From: CAZCZZ01 sp964503335
Lineage (GTDB): Bacteria; Verrucomicrobiota; Kiritimatiellia; CAIVKH01
Length of the DNA: 64,000 bases
Direction: 5' to 3'
Assembly: GCA_964503335.1 (NCBI GenBank)
Contig: CAZCZZ010000007.1
Span: forward strand, 34,113 to 98,112
This document shows positions 35,411 through 44,733 of this stretch, piece after piece. The notes beneath the pieces are model-generated. The model did not search any database. It was given only the letters and a program-made list of their open reading frames with translations, and was not told the origin of the DNA. The position numbers were made by a program, and so were the translations under genes. How positions within the stretch are numbered: position 1 is the stretch's first letter; the number at the start of each line of letters is the position of its first letter.

Positions 35411-35798
35411 GTATCTTGTCGTAGGGGCCTACGCATTGGCCTTCCACGGTTCGCCGAGAAATACCGGCGATATTGACCTCCTTGTGCGTGTGCATCCTGA
35501 AAACGCCAAGAGAATCGTTAGCGCTCTGACCGCGTTTGGGTTCGGCTCCCTCGGACTCAAGGAGGGTGACTTCCTGTTGCCAGACCAGGTCGTTCAATTG
35601 GGGGTGCCGCCCGTCCGCGTCGACATCCTCACATCGTTGTCCGGAGTTTCCTGGGAAGAGGCGTTTTCGGGACGCATCTCCGGCAACTACGGTGATGTGC
35701 CGATCTTCTTTATCGGTAAGAATGAGTACATCAAGAACAAGCGGGCGACTGGACGGAAGAAGGATGCCGCTGATATCGAAGCACTGGGGTCCGAGTGA
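35352..35798 (+). CDS. MNT-fold nucleotidyltransferase (DUF6036-like)
   Basis: 148 aa. The GSPRNTGDIDLLV motif (Gly33-Ser34, Asp40, Asp42) is the catalytic GS...DxD of the MNT nucleotidyltransferase fold, and KRATGRKKDAADIEAL is a typical end of this family. Related proteins are often annotated as AbiEii-like or DUF6036 toxin candidates that modify a target by nucleotide transfer. It is translated with the upstream 62-aa partner. Base composition is lower in G+C than the flanking genes, which suggests acquisition. Confidence 0.72.
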   Translation: MDLQPDFKELLELFNAHGVEYLVVGAYALAFHGSPRNTGDIDLLVRVHPENAKRIVSALTAFGFGSLGLKEGDFLLPDQVVQLGVPPVRVDILTSLSGVSWEEAFSGRISGNYGDVPIFFIGKNEYIKNKRATGRKKDAADIEALGSE

Positions 35799-35854
35799 AT
35801 GTCAAATGGAGGAGTCGAGTCGCCTTGGTAGTCGTAACTCAATGCGGATGATGC

Positions 35855-36094
35855 ATGAACACCGTGATACAATACTATCTGTCCGAGGAAATCCTCTGGC
35901 GACTTGTTGGACAAGGAACGCATCCGAAGGCTCGGGAGGCTGTAGATAGATTCAGGAGCATCAAGGATTCTGGGGGGAGCCCCAAATGCTACTTCAGTGA
36001 ATTCCATGGATTCACAGTTCTTGATGAGGATGTGCCTGATCAAATGCGACTGAGCATCGCGATCGAGAAGAGATCAAAAATCTTCCCAATGTAA
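35855..36094 (+). CDS. Hypothetical protein in lower-GC island
   Basis: 79 aa, no signal peptide or recognisable domain; charged, with Cys in PKCYFSEFHG. The frame lies downstream of the nucleotidyltransferase gene and has codon usage like the island. Gene status is uncertain. Confidence 0.35.
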   Translation: MNTVIQYYLSEEILWRLVGQGTHPKAREAVDRFRSIKDSGGSPKCYFSEFHGFTVLDEDVPDQMRLSIAIEKRSKIFPM

Positions 36095-36168
36095 CTGAGG
36101 GCGAAGTCGAATAGCTGCGGACGCCCAGCCGTTGGCGAAAAAGGGTTGCATGCGACTGTGCAGTCGCG

Positions 36169-36813
36169 ATGATCGAACTGATGAACAAGTGGCGAGCCAT
36201 CGTCGTTGCGACACTGGTCGTGGTCGGACTCCGATACCGAACCCACAGGCTTGAGCAGCAGAGCGAGCTGGCTGTGGCCAAACTGGTCAGCTCCGGGAAA
36301 TTCGATGCGATACTGGATCGAGTGACAAATTCACTTCCTGCACAGCTACAAAGTACTGGTCAGACGTATTTGGATCCTGACTTGGGTTTCTCAATTGTTT
36401 TTCCCTCAGGATGGACAGTGAAGCAGCCGAAGTACAGCGATGCTATTGCAGTCAAGGCCGTTCGGCTTGGTACTAACAACCAGATGGCATCCTTGAACAT
36501 ATATGCTTGGCAGCGCGATGACGCCAAAGACGTCATCTCGATGAGTCCGAGTGAGGTGTTCGAACAAGCCTACGCGGATCAGGGGCAACTTCTTGATTCG
36601 GGAACCGAAAGCATTAATGGAAATCGTGTAATTTGGATGAAGATGAAGCTGGTTTCATCGGGTCTGACTGGATTTGCGCTCACGTATGCACTGGCACGCG
36701 ATGACATCCTGTTTTCTCTCCACGGCATGACGGTGTTTGGGGATATGACGTGGTTTGAAGAGAACGAGTCCGACATCCGTGAATCGATACACACGTTCAA
36801 GTTCACAAAGTAG
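36169..36813 (+). CDS. Membrane-anchored PsbP/DcrB-like protein
   Basis: 214 aa. An N-terminal TM/signal anchor (about 8-22) is followed by a short helical stretch and a PsbP/DcrB-type (DUF1795) domain at about 65-210: YLDPDLGFSIVFPSGWTV, then beta-rich KMKLVSSGLTGFALTYALARDD. It is probably envelope-located. The frame has lower G+C than the surrounding genes. Function is unknown. Confidence 0.6.
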   Translation: MIELMNKWRAIVVATLVVVGLRYRTHRLEQQSELAVAKLVSSGKFDAILDRVTNSLPAQLQSTGQTYLDPDLGFSIVFPSGWTVKQPKYSDAIAVKAVRLGTNNQMASLNIYAWQRDDAKDVISMSPSEVFEQAYADQGQLLDSGTESINGNRVIWMKMKLVSSGLTGFALTYALARDDILFSLHGMTVFGDMTWFEENESDIRESIHTFKFTK

Positions 36814-36910
36814 GGAATGGCGGGTAGCCGAAGGCCGAGCTGGATAAGTGTTGGCGGCCATATGTGGCGGGTGTGTGTGACAGTGTACGAAAGTTCGATA
36901 GACGCTTGAA

Positions 36911-38461
36911 TCACAAGCCGGAGTTGTCATTCGTGTACACCACCAGCGGCACGGCGAGGTTCGGGGACCAGTTGGTGACGTGCGTTCGATCGGACAACTC
37001 AGCGGCACTCGATAGGACAGCGTAGTAATACGCCGCGGCGAAGCTCGTGTTGGTGTAGCTCCACGACAAGGCATCGCCCCAATTCGAAGGCTGGGTATTC
37101 GCGGCGTTGTCCGGTGATACCGCGCCGAAGGATGGGCTGAGCGAACTCGCGTATGCGCGGTCGGGGTTCAAGCGTGTCCACAAACCAGCGCTGCGATAGC
37201 CGTCGTAGGCTTGATGCATGTGCGGCTTGTCGGCGGCGCCTTGAGAATGATCCTCGTACGCAAAATGCAGCAGCACCTTCAGGTTGGTACAGGCAACGCC
37301 GATTTGAGCATAGCGGTCGGGTGAATTGCGGATGGACCAGAACGTTTCGCTTTCGAGCGGGTTCGCAAAATTCGTCGGCCACGTCGCGAGTGTGAAGATT
37401 CCATTGTTGGTGAGGGCGCGGCAGAGATCCGGGGAGTAGTAGCGTTTGCCGCCAAGCGACGGAATGCCCTGGCCCATCAGGTAGTCGGACCCCGCGTCGG
37501 CCACGCCGTTGCTGTTGATGTCGAAATACGCCGACTGCTCACCTGCGAAGTTCGTCGTCCAGCGCACGAGGTCGTAATCGATGAGCAGGCGGTTTGTGGC
37601 GTAACCGGCCGGATAAGCGTAAGCGCGATTGCTCACGATGCCCGCGCCGGTGTCGGAACTGCCCGCTTCCTTTGTGACGAGGGCGGGGCAGGTCGGGTTT
37701 TCGCCGCCGATGAGATACGCCACGCGGTTGCTGAACGTCGCTCCATGGGTCGCGAGGACATTTGCGGCGGCGATGCCGGGATGCGAAAACGTGTTCAGGC
37801 CGACGTTGTCGTAGAGCGGCTCCACTTCCACGAGATCGTGCAGGTAGTGTCCGTTCAAGTCGGGTGTCATGCCGAGCGCGAAGCGGACGACGGCTGCCAG
37901 GCCTGCGATGGAGTTGGTTCCTCCGTAGTCAATCTCACCGTCGCTTCGCACACCCACGGAATCGCTGTTGCCCGGAAACAGGTGACGGAGATGCAACAGG
38001 CCCACGTCCTCGAATGCCGCGTCGCCTGTGAAGTTGTCGTTGCCGATGATCCACGTCGAAACGGTGAGGACCACGCCCGCGGAATTGGTGTAGCGCGGAA
38101 AGCGCGGAGTCACGATCTCCACCACCATGTTGCCGCCCGCGGGATGCGGAACAAACGTGATCATCCGCTCGCCGCCCGCAAGTTTGTTGGTCAGGGAAAC
38201 GAGGCGGTAGAACACCGTGCTGTTCGAAACGGATTCGCGAAAGGCGCCATTCGTCCCGTTCGGCCAGAGCGTGAGCAGCGAAGACCAGGCCGTGTTCGTA
38301 AGGTCTTGCGCCCGCTCCACGCGATACGCTGTCGCCGCATCCGGTGACCATGACAAGGCAACCGTCGGACCGTTCATCGTGACCGAATCAATTTCACCCG
38401 TGGTTTGGCCGGGCGCTGCGATGGGCAGCGCCAGCAGAAGAAGAGCGAAAATTCTGCGCAT
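36911..38461 (-). CDS. Secreted alpha/beta-hydrolase-like protein
   Basis: 516 aa, signal peptide (about 1-19, ...LPIAAPGQ). A fibronectin-like stretch comes first. An alpha/beta-hydrolase-like core follows from about 95: FVPHPAGGNMVVEIVTPRFP, a candidate nucleophile in LNTFSHPGIAAAN and late KPHMHQAYDGYRSAGLWTRL with a possible catalytic His. A DINSNGVADAGSD loop looks like a calcium site. I do not recognise a named family, and the catalytic assignment is by eye. A GTG extension to 38479 is possible. The 24-bp inverted repeat lies just upstream. Confidence 0.55.
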   Translation of the reverse strand: MRRIFALLLLALPIAAPGQTTGEIDSVTMNGPTVALSWSPDAATAYRVERAQDLTNTAWSSLLTLWPNGTNGAFRESVSNSTVFYRLVSLTNKLAGGERMITFVPHPAGGNMVVEIVTPRFPRYTNSAGVVLTVSTWIIGNDNFTGDAAFEDVGLLHLRHLFPGNSDSVGVRSDGEIDYGGTNSIAGLAAVVRFALGMTPDLNGHYLHDLVEVEPLYDNVGLNTFSHPGIAAANVLATHGATFSNRVAYLIGGENPTCPALVTKEAGSSDTGAGIVSNRAYAYPAGYATNRLLIDYDLVRWTTNFAGEQSAYFDINSNGVADAGSDYLMGQGIPSLGGKRYYSPDLCRALTNNGIFTLATWPTNFANPLESETFWSIRNSPDRYAQIGVACTNLKVLLHFAYEDHSQGAADKPHMHQAYDGYRSAGLWTRLNPDRAYASSLSPSFGAVSPDNAANTQPSNWGDALSWSYTNTSFAAAYYYAVLSSAAELSDRTHVTNWSPNLAVPLVVYTNDNSGL

Positions 38462-38491
38462 GGTCCAAGAACGTTTCACGATGTATCTTAT

Positions 38492-38550
38492 TGTAGCCGG
38501 GGTCGCTGACCCCGGTCTGAGAGCTTCCGGGGTCAGCGACCCCGGCTACA
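38492..38550. repeat. Long perfect inverted repeat (24-bp arms)
   Basis: Perfect 24-bp arms (38492-38515 and 38527-38550) around an 11-base loop. Each arm contains its own palindrome (CCGGGGTC/GACCCCGG), so the locus could form a cruciform or branched RNA. It lies between the GT4 stop and the hydrolase start and has no T-tract. Confidence 0.9.
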
Positions 38551-38552
38551 GG

Positions 38553-39665
38553 TTACAGGCTCCGATAGAGCTGCCAGGTCTTGGCGGCGGTGTCGGACCA
38601 CTGGAAGTTGCGGACGTGGGCGAGGCCTTTTTCCGCGAGCGCGGCGCGGCGGGCGTCGTCGTGGAGGATGTATTCCACGTCGCGGACCCACAGCTCGGGG
38701 TCAAAGCCGTGGACGAGCAGGGCGGCGTCGCCGAGGACTTCGGGGAGCGAACCGGTATCGGCGGAGACAACGGGTACGCCGACGGCCATCGATTCCATCG
38801 GCGTGAAACCGAACCCTTCGTAGAGACTGGGGAAGAGGAACACCTCGGCGCCGGCGTAGAGCGACGGGAGCAGGCCGTCGTCAACGTACTCCAGGTAGCG
38901 GATGCGTCCGGCACGGCTCGATGTGCGGATGCGTTCCATGATCGGTTCGCACTTCCATCCCTTCATGCCTGCGATCACAAGGTCGCCGTTGAAGGCCGTG
39001 AGGCGTTCGAACACGTCGATGGCGAACGGAATATTCTTTCGCGGTTCCAATGTTCCGACGGTCAGGAGGTACGGCTGGTCCAGCTCCAGCGCGCGCCGCA
39101 TCCTTGTCACGTCGTGCGGCGTGGGAATCGAGGCCGGGAGGTCGAGCCCGGACCGGATCGGAATCACGCGCTCGGGCGGCACATGGAGGAGTTCGACGAC
39201 TTCGCGCGCCGTGAAATCCGAAACGGTGATGATCGCGTCGGCGCGCTCCACGGTCTTGTGGATATGGGACATGAGGAAGCGGTAGTTCCCTTCCTCGATC
39301 GTTTCCGGCAGACGCAGGAACGCGAGGTCGTGGATGGTGACAACGGCCTTGCCGCGCCGCAGGGGCGGACAGATGAAGTTCGGGAAGTGGTACACATCCG
39401 CGTCGCCCGCGAAGGTGTCGAAGGAAGGCCAGCCGAGCGTGCGCCACGAACGCTGCGCGATCCGGCCCGGAACCCAGCGAACCGTGCGACGCGTTGCGCC
39501 CGGCGCATTCAACGTGTCGCCCCGCCGCTTGAAATCAAAGTAGAACAGCGACAGCGCGTCGCCGTTTGTCTGGGGCGCAAGGTGTTCAACCAGGCGATGC
39601 GTATAGCGTCCCACCCCGGCGCGCTGGGCCACGGCGGACTGGATGTCGATGCAAACCGAGGGCAT
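38553..39665 (-). CDS. GT4-family glycosyltransferase
   Basis: 370-aa GT-B glycosyltransferase. The acceptor domain has MPSVCIDIQSAVAQRAGVGRYTHRL, the central segment YLLTVGTLEPRKNIPFAIDVFERL, and the donor motif EGFGFTPMESMAVGVPVVSA. It is similar to mannosyltransferases of exopolysaccharide or O-antigen synthesis. ATG 39665 begins the conserved strand; the frame stays open upstream. It is separate from the other GT4 pair by the island and the hydrolase. Confidence 0.88.
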   Translation of the reverse strand: MPSVCIDIQSAVAQRAGVGRYTHRLVEHLAPQTNGDALSLFYFDFKRRGDTLNAPGATRRTVRWVPGRIAQRSWRTLGWPSFDTFAGDADVYHFPNFICPPLRRGKAVVTIHDLAFLRLPETIEEGNYRFLMSHIHKTVERADAIITVSDFTAREVVELLHVPPERVIPIRSGLDLPASIPTPHDVTRMRRALELDQPYLLTVGTLEPRKNIPFAIDVFERLTAFNGDLVIAGMKGWKCEPIMERIRTSSRAGRIRYLEYVDDGLLPSLYAGAEVFLFPSLYEGFGFTPMESMAVGVPVVSADTGSLPEVLGDAALLVHGFDPELWVRDVEYILHDDARRAALAEKGLAHVRNFQWSDTAAKTWQLYRSL

Positions 39666-39815
39666 ACCATGAGTGTACGCAGTCGCCGCGGATTGTCGGC
39701 AGAAAATCTTGGCTTCGTCCAAAAACACGCAAAATAAAGCGGTCCACAAAACCCGTGTGCAGGTTGGGTTGGTCTCCCGGGGATTGCCGCAGTCGGTTTT
39801 GGGCAACACGCCGTC

Positions 39816-39873
39816 AAGACCTGACCCTTATCGCCTCTTATCGACCGTCCTTATCGACCCTGGGGTCAGGCTT
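39816..39873. repeat. Hairpin with tandem TTATCGACC after the HEAT-like gene
   Basis: Near-perfect inverted repeat (AAGACCTGACCC and GGGTCAGGCTT, one-base bulge) enclosing two direct copies of TTATCGACC. GGGTCAGG-type motifs are typical of REP elements. It overlaps the 3' end of the gene at 39838, so it also encodes that gene's last residues. Confidence 0.55.
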
Positions 39874-40728
39874 AATCGGTTTTAAAGCTTCCCGGGGTAC
39901 GGATTGTTGCAAGTCCAAGCAGCGAGCACGCACATCTTCCTTGGTGGTACGCTTCTGGATCTCGACTATCGCATCCCATGCATCTCGCTGTATATGCGTT
40001 GGAGTGGAGGTGTCTGAAGCAACTTCCGCCAAACTCTCAACACTTTGAATGGTGCCAATGTGCTGGAGGCCTCGAAGAGCCAATGGCCGTTGGACAAGTA
40101 CATCACCATCGCGGAGAACAGCCACAAGATAGGGGATCGCTTTATCACTGCTGAAGTAGCCTAGCAGTTCTGTTTGGAATCGCGCTTGCTCCACGGATAG
40201 CCCGCCGCTGAAGATGTCGCGCTTGATTTCATCGAGAACTTCGGTCAGGTCGTCACCCGAATCGGTGACAACTGACACTTCAGCTGACGCCTCCAAGGCT
40301 TGGTCAGGAAGAAGGACAGACCAATGAATTCGATATAATCCGGCCTGAAGTGGTGAGTTGCACCACCGGTTGAGGATAACTGTGTCTTCATAGGACTCCC
40401 GAGGCCGTATTTCCACACGACCAAGCCGGCTCACGCCGCGGACCACAATGCGTGATTTGGCACATAGCGCGTTGCTCGAGACGTCGGTTACATCGACGCT
40501 GAAAGCACCAATCCTGTCCGCTCCTAAGTCAACGTCGAGCGGAGCATCCGCAGTGTTCTGAAGTCGAACCTTGAGAACACATGGCTCGCCGACAATGATC
40601 TCTGCTTTCGATGGAATGATCTGCAAGATCGGGGTTGTGTCGGCCTGTCCAAAACAGGGCAAAGCAATCGCACAGATGACGGACATCACGATTGCGGGCA
40701 AGAGTTGCTGGTTACGCGTCGTTATCAT
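39838..40728 (-). CDS. Secreted protein with HEAT-like C-terminal repeats
   Basis: 296 aa with a signal peptide (about 1-27). The middle is beta-rich (LQIIPSKAEIIVGEPCVLKVRLQN), and the C-terminal half has HEAT-like helical pairs (SDKAIPYLVAVLRDGDVLVQRPLALRGLQHIG). Function is unknown. Its AGGAGGG ribosome-binding site overlaps the stop codon (TAG) of the 1226-aa gene, so translation of the two is coupled. Confidence 0.6.
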   Translation of the reverse strand: MITTRNQQLLPAIVMSVICAIALPCFGQADTTPILQIIPSKAEIIVGEPCVLKVRLQNTADAPLDVDLGADRIGAFSVDVTDVSSNALCAKSRIVVRGVSRLGRVEIRPRESYEDTVILNRWCNSPLQAGLYRIHWSVLLPDQALEASAEVSVVTDSGDDLTEVLDEIKRDIFSGGLSVEQARFQTELLGYFSSDKAIPYLVAVLRDGDVLVQRPLALRGLQHIGTIQSVESLAEVASDTSTPTHIQRDAWDAIVEIQKRTTKEDVRARCLDLQQSVPREALKPIKPDPRVDKDGR

Positions 40729-40737
40729 ATCACCCTC

Positions 40738-43700
40738 CTAAGGCTTGCAGTCTGGGAGATCGTTTATAATGGCTTCTGATCCGCCACGCGATATGCGGTA
40801 GCGCCAGTACATGGTGTTGGGCAGAACGATAATCGGCTCCACGATGCGGAAAATCGTGAGCGGACCCTCAAGGGCAATACCCCAGTTCAAATCCTGCGGA
40901 TCATCAGAAAGGTTGGGTGTTCCGGATTTTTGACAGCGCAAGCAACGTTGACGATAGTACTGCGTGGTCAGGTGTTGGGTAACCGGTCCATCCAAGACAC
41001 AGTCGCCAGACTCAAAGTTGTTGAGAAGATTGTCCTGCAATGCCCCCGCATAACCCAGTGGACCGTCGCGGTGATTCGGATATGTATCCGGCGAATTCCA
41101 ATCAAACGGCGGGTTCGGAGTCGGACCGCTTGCTGTGAACCATTCGTCAACTTGAACGGCACCAAGGTCTGGCAGGTAGCCCGAATCCGATTCCCAAGCG
41201 TATTCAAAATGCAGCACACCGCCGGGTTCGGCGGATGCGTCTGTTTGTTGGAAATCTGTCACATGCGAACACACCGCGAAGGGCCGCGAAAATGAGCAGC
41301 CTTCACCCTGTCCGTCAAGACGAGCGCGGATTATCAGCTGTGGACCGACGCCACTATCCGTCACCTCAAGAGAGCCACTTGCCTCCACGGTGATAGTTCC
41401 ACTACTCGTGCGCGTCTTGGTTCCCGAGGTGATGTGAGCAAAGCCATGAGCGCTGCTGCTATGAATGACATCGAATTCAATGAAGCGACTTGTGCCGGAT
41501 AAGTCCGGCTGGATTGTGACGTTTACCTCTCGCGTTTGATGAGGCGCAATGCCATCGGGAAAAGGTGCGCGGTCAAGCGGGTCGATCTCCACCTTAAGGA
41601 CGTTGTTGGTGTACCCAGCGAAACTCAACCAGTGACCCGAGCTGTTCCCATCGCTTTCGGTCGTGAACGAATAGCTCGGCCACGTGAAGTCAGCCCCGCT
41701 TATCGTGTAGGATTGATTCAGCACAATCGGCACAATAAACGCCACGTTACCGTTGTACCAGAATCCCGACTGACCGCGGAACGTGATGTTGCTGGGGTTG
41801 ATGGACGTATTTGGTGGCCTGCCGTATTCCAGATCGAGGAACTGGAACACGACAAGCTGCGTCGCCTGGGTCGCCGCCACCTTCACGAACTCAAGGCTGT
41901 CATCGTAATGATCTGTACTGCCTGTGCCCTCATAGTTGCAGGGCTCGGCCAAGCCCGAGCTGGCGACGGCGTAGCCTGATGACACGACGGTTGGAGGGCT
42001 GAGGGCTTCCCACACCTCATGCTGCCAGTTGGTTGTCAGGGAATGATCGCCTTTGAGGGGTGTGTTCGTCTCGAAGTAGCTCTCGTCAAGGGTCCGCGAC
42101 CATGTGCAGGAAGCGGCATCCCACGACTGCATGGTCAGCGATTCATATTCGCTGCGTATAAGGTACGGTGGCTGGTAAGGGTTTGGTGGCGGGCCATCGA
42201 GATACCCGCCGCAGGTCAGTAGGCTCGACCAGCCCAGATGCTCATGCCGACTGTCCCAACGCCGCGTCTCGTAGTGCGCCACATCGGGATCGCAGAAGTA
42301 GATGCGTCCGCCCGCGATGGCCTGCCCCTTCAAGGCCGTCAACCGGTCAGATAGTGGGACCGGGGCGTCTGTTGCGAACTCGACGCGGTTGCTCAGCACA
42401 TTGAGTGTGCAGGAGATACCGTTGACCATGATGATGGCGTTCGTGAAGCGGAGGTCCGCTACACCACTGACGACCACCCCGGTGTCGTGGACCGCCTCAT
42501 AAGGCAACGGGTTTGTAATCGCAAAAAGGAGATTGGTGTCGCGAATAATCGTGCGCGAAACAACGCCTGTGTTTCCCGCCGCGTCGACTCCCGATAGAAC
42601 CAGCGTATTCGTGCCGGGAACCAGGGACACGGTCATCCAGAGTTGTGCGCCCGCCTGGACAACCGTGCCGATGAGAATGCCACCCGCTGAATCTTCCGAC
42701 ACCAAGAGGAAGTCCGCCGTCTCGTCATCGGATGTGCCTTGGACGTAAAGCAGATCGTCCGACGGTAGCGTTGTGGTGGAAAGCGTGTTTGTGACACCCT
42801 CGATCACCTCGGCATCGTAGGGCAAGGCAAGCGACAACAAAGGCGCGTTGGTGTCGCCGGCGGTTTCTTGCACTGCGTGCACGAGCTGGGTCGTCACATT
42901 GCCCGCTGCGTCGGTGCCCGTGAGTGTGATCGTGTTCGCGCCGTTCGTGAGAACTACGCGGCTATGGTGGAACGACCCACCGGCTACGCCATCCGCCCAT
43001 TCACCGTTGATGCGTACCGACACGGCACTGACACCGTCCGTCGCAGTGCCATGCAGCGACACCCATCGGGCGTTCGTGACCACGCCATCGGGGAAGTTGG
43101 TGACCGAAAGCGACGGCGCAATCGTGTCGAGGATGCAATTGGCGGTCATCACCGGGCTCATGTTCGTGCCTCGCATCAGGTATGCGAAGATCCTCTTCAG
43201 CCCGTTGGATTCGCTGGTGAGTGAATAGGCCACGGTCTCGGTAAATGCGTTGGTGCTCGCGAAGGCGTTCGTGACGCCTTCCTTCACCGACACGGTATCC
43301 GCCTGAATCCCTGTGAAATGGAGCGTCACGTTGGTCGAGTTGACGTAGAAGGCTCCCCCATTGATGAGGAAACCCAGAGGCAGCGCGACCTCCGAGTCCG
43401 TCGGATTGGAGCCGTAGCCGACTTCGTACAAATCCGTGAACCAGTCGCCGTCGGTGTTTGGATTCAGGGCGTTCAGGCCGTAGCGATAAATCTCCTCGCC
43501 GTCGGTGAGTCCGTCGCCGTCCGTGTCGTTCGTGGCGACGGAGGTTCCGTAAATCAATATCTCCCGCGCGTCAGACAACCCGTCGCCGTCCTGGTCGAAC
43601 CCTGCATCGCCCGCAGCGAGCGCGACGCTTTCGTTGGTCCAAGGGCAGTCCCACATCAGCGGATCGGTGCCGTGACTCAGCCCGGAAACGAGAGTCCAAC

Positions 43701-44418
43701 CGAGCGGCGCGACCAAATCCAGAGAACGAAAAAGATCGATCTGAACGACATTGGTCGGGGCGTGAACCCATGCGCGCACCGCGCCGTCCGCAAGCTCCGT
43801 CTTCACAAACGCAATGTCGTTGCTGTAGAGGCTCAAGAGGGGGACGTCGTTCGTGCCGTCCCACACCGAGCCAATGCTGTTGGTCAGCATCGCCAGATAC
43901 GCCGCCACTGACGAGGTGCTTATCAAGTCCACGAGCACTTGCTGTCGGGCCGGATCGCGCTCGGTGTACCAGTTCGTGAGGGTCTCGCCGGAAAGCCAGA
44001 CCGGCGGCTGACCGTATGTTTCCCGGGCCACCGCCTGCCAATCATATCCGCCGGGCACCGCCGCCACCTGTACGAGACCCCCCGTGACATTGAAGTAACC
44101 TCTCTCGCGAGGCTCGGTGTTTGATTCGACGGCTGTAACTGGAAAACGCGTCACACCGCCGTTGGTCAGCGGAACAAGGGCATTGAGGAAATTCGTATCG
44201 AACGCGGCGTCGAAGGCGATGGCGCCGAGGGATGAGCGGAACGGCGCTGACGACGGTGGATATATCTTGCTGGCGGCCGTGTTCGTCCATGTCGCGTGAG
44301 CGATGGCATGCAAATCGTTCGTGGTCGAGATGACGGGAATGTTCTGGCCTTGCGTGAAGCCAAGCGGGAGCAGCAGGACGGCGGACAGAAGACACGACAA
44401 CCGAGCACCGGAAGACAT
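40738..44418 (-). CDS. Very large secreted protein with Ca-binding repeats and Ig-like modules
   Basis: 1226 aa with a signal peptide (about 1-22). The N-terminal domain (about 25-280) is unrecognised. Three calcium loops of thrombospondin type-3 style follow (DQDGDGLSDAREILIYG, NDTDGDGLTDGEE, NTDGDWFTD). Repeated Ig-like modules come next, with TGTDAAGNVTTQ and SGVDAAGNTGV, and then a C-terminal domain of about 480 residues with a Cys-containing RQRCLRCQKSG near the end. G+C falls toward the 3' end. ATG 44418 has GAGG upstream. Possible adhesin, surface enzyme or polymorphic effector; none is proven. Confidence 0.7.
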   Translation of the reverse strand: MSSGARLSCLLSAVLLLPLGFTQGQNIPVISTTNDLHAIAHATWTNTAASKIYPPSSAPFRSSLGAIAFDAAFDTNFLNALVPLTNGGVTRFPVTAVESNTEPRERGYFNVTGGLVQVAAVPGGYDWQAVARETYGQPPVWLSGETLTNWYTERDPARQQVLVDLISTSSVAAYLAMLTNSIGSVWDGTNDVPLLSLYSNDIAFVKTELADGAVRAWVHAPTNVVQIDLFRSLDLVAPLGWTLVSGLSHGTDPLMWDCPWTNESVALAAGDAGFDQDGDGLSDAREILIYGTSVATNDTDGDGLTDGEEIYRYGLNALNPNTDGDWFTDLYEVGYGSNPTDSEVALPLGFLINGGAFYVNSTNVTLHFTGIQADTVSVKEGVTNAFASTNAFTETVAYSLTSESNGLKRIFAYLMRGTNMSPVMTANCILDTIAPSLSVTNFPDGVVTNARWVSLHGTATDGVSAVSVRINGEWADGVAGGSFHHSRVVLTNGANTITLTGTDAAGNVTTQLVHAVQETAGDTNAPLLSLALPYDAEVIEGVTNTLSTTTLPSDDLLYVQGTSDDETADFLLVSEDSAGGILIGTVVQAGAQLWMTVSLVPGTNTLVLSGVDAAGNTGVVSRTIIRDTNLLFAITNPLPYEAVHDTGVVVSGVADLRFTNAIIMVNGISCTLNVLSNRVEFATDAPVPLSDRLTALKGQAIAGGRIYFCDPDVAHYETRRWDSRHEHLGWSSLLTCGGYLDGPPPNPYQPPYLIRSEYESLTMQSWDAASCTWSRTLDESYFETNTPLKGDHSLTTNWQHEVWEALSPPTVVSSGYAVASSGLAEPCNYEGTGSTDHYDDSLEFVKVAATQATQLVVFQFLDLEYGRPPNTSINPSNITFRGQSGFWYNGNVAFIVPIVLNQSYTISGADFTWPSYSFTTESDGNSSGHWLSFAGYTNNVLKVEIDPLDRAPFPDGIAPHQTREVNVTIQPDLSGTSRFIEFDVIHSSSAHGFAHITSGTKTRTSSGTITVEASGSLEVTDSGVGPQLIIRARLDGQGEGCSFSRPFAVCSHVTDFQQTDASAEPGGVLHFEYAWESDSGYLPDLGAVQVDEWFTASGPTPNPPFDWNSPDTYPNHRDGPLGYAGALQDNLLNNFESGDCVLDGPVTQHLTTQYYRQRCLRCQKSGTPNLSDDPQDLNWGIALEGPLTIFRIVEPIIVLPNTMYWRYRISRGGSEAIINDLPDCKP

Positions 44419-44733
44419 GGAGCACCTCGTATTTCGTGAGGACCACACTAACACGAGAACGCTGCATCACAACACATCTTCTGCATCTTATTCATTGTTC
44501 GGGGAATCCCCGATGACATTGAGAGTAACCTATTCGCTTGTAATTAGAATCACGATAGCAATGAACATTGGTTATAGGGGGCGGTGTGCAACGCGGGCAG
44601 CCACGTCTGCACATCCAGAAGAAGGGGAATACTGAACGGCTTTACGCATGGGCTCTTACCAGATACGCTCACTCTGACAAAAAAAGAGGCACACCCTGAT
44701 CACGTTCCAGATTTCATTCGCGAAGGACATGTT
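44419..44733. promoter_or_regulatory. AT-rich divergent region before LRR gene
   Basis: 315 bp between the large secreted gene and the LRR gene. It contains the perfect palindrome TCGGGGA-A-TCCCCGA (44499-44513) and a T/A-rich stretch suitable for promoters. An in-frame GTG at 44584 would extend the LRR protein into this gap, but I judge that less likely. Confidence 0.4.
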
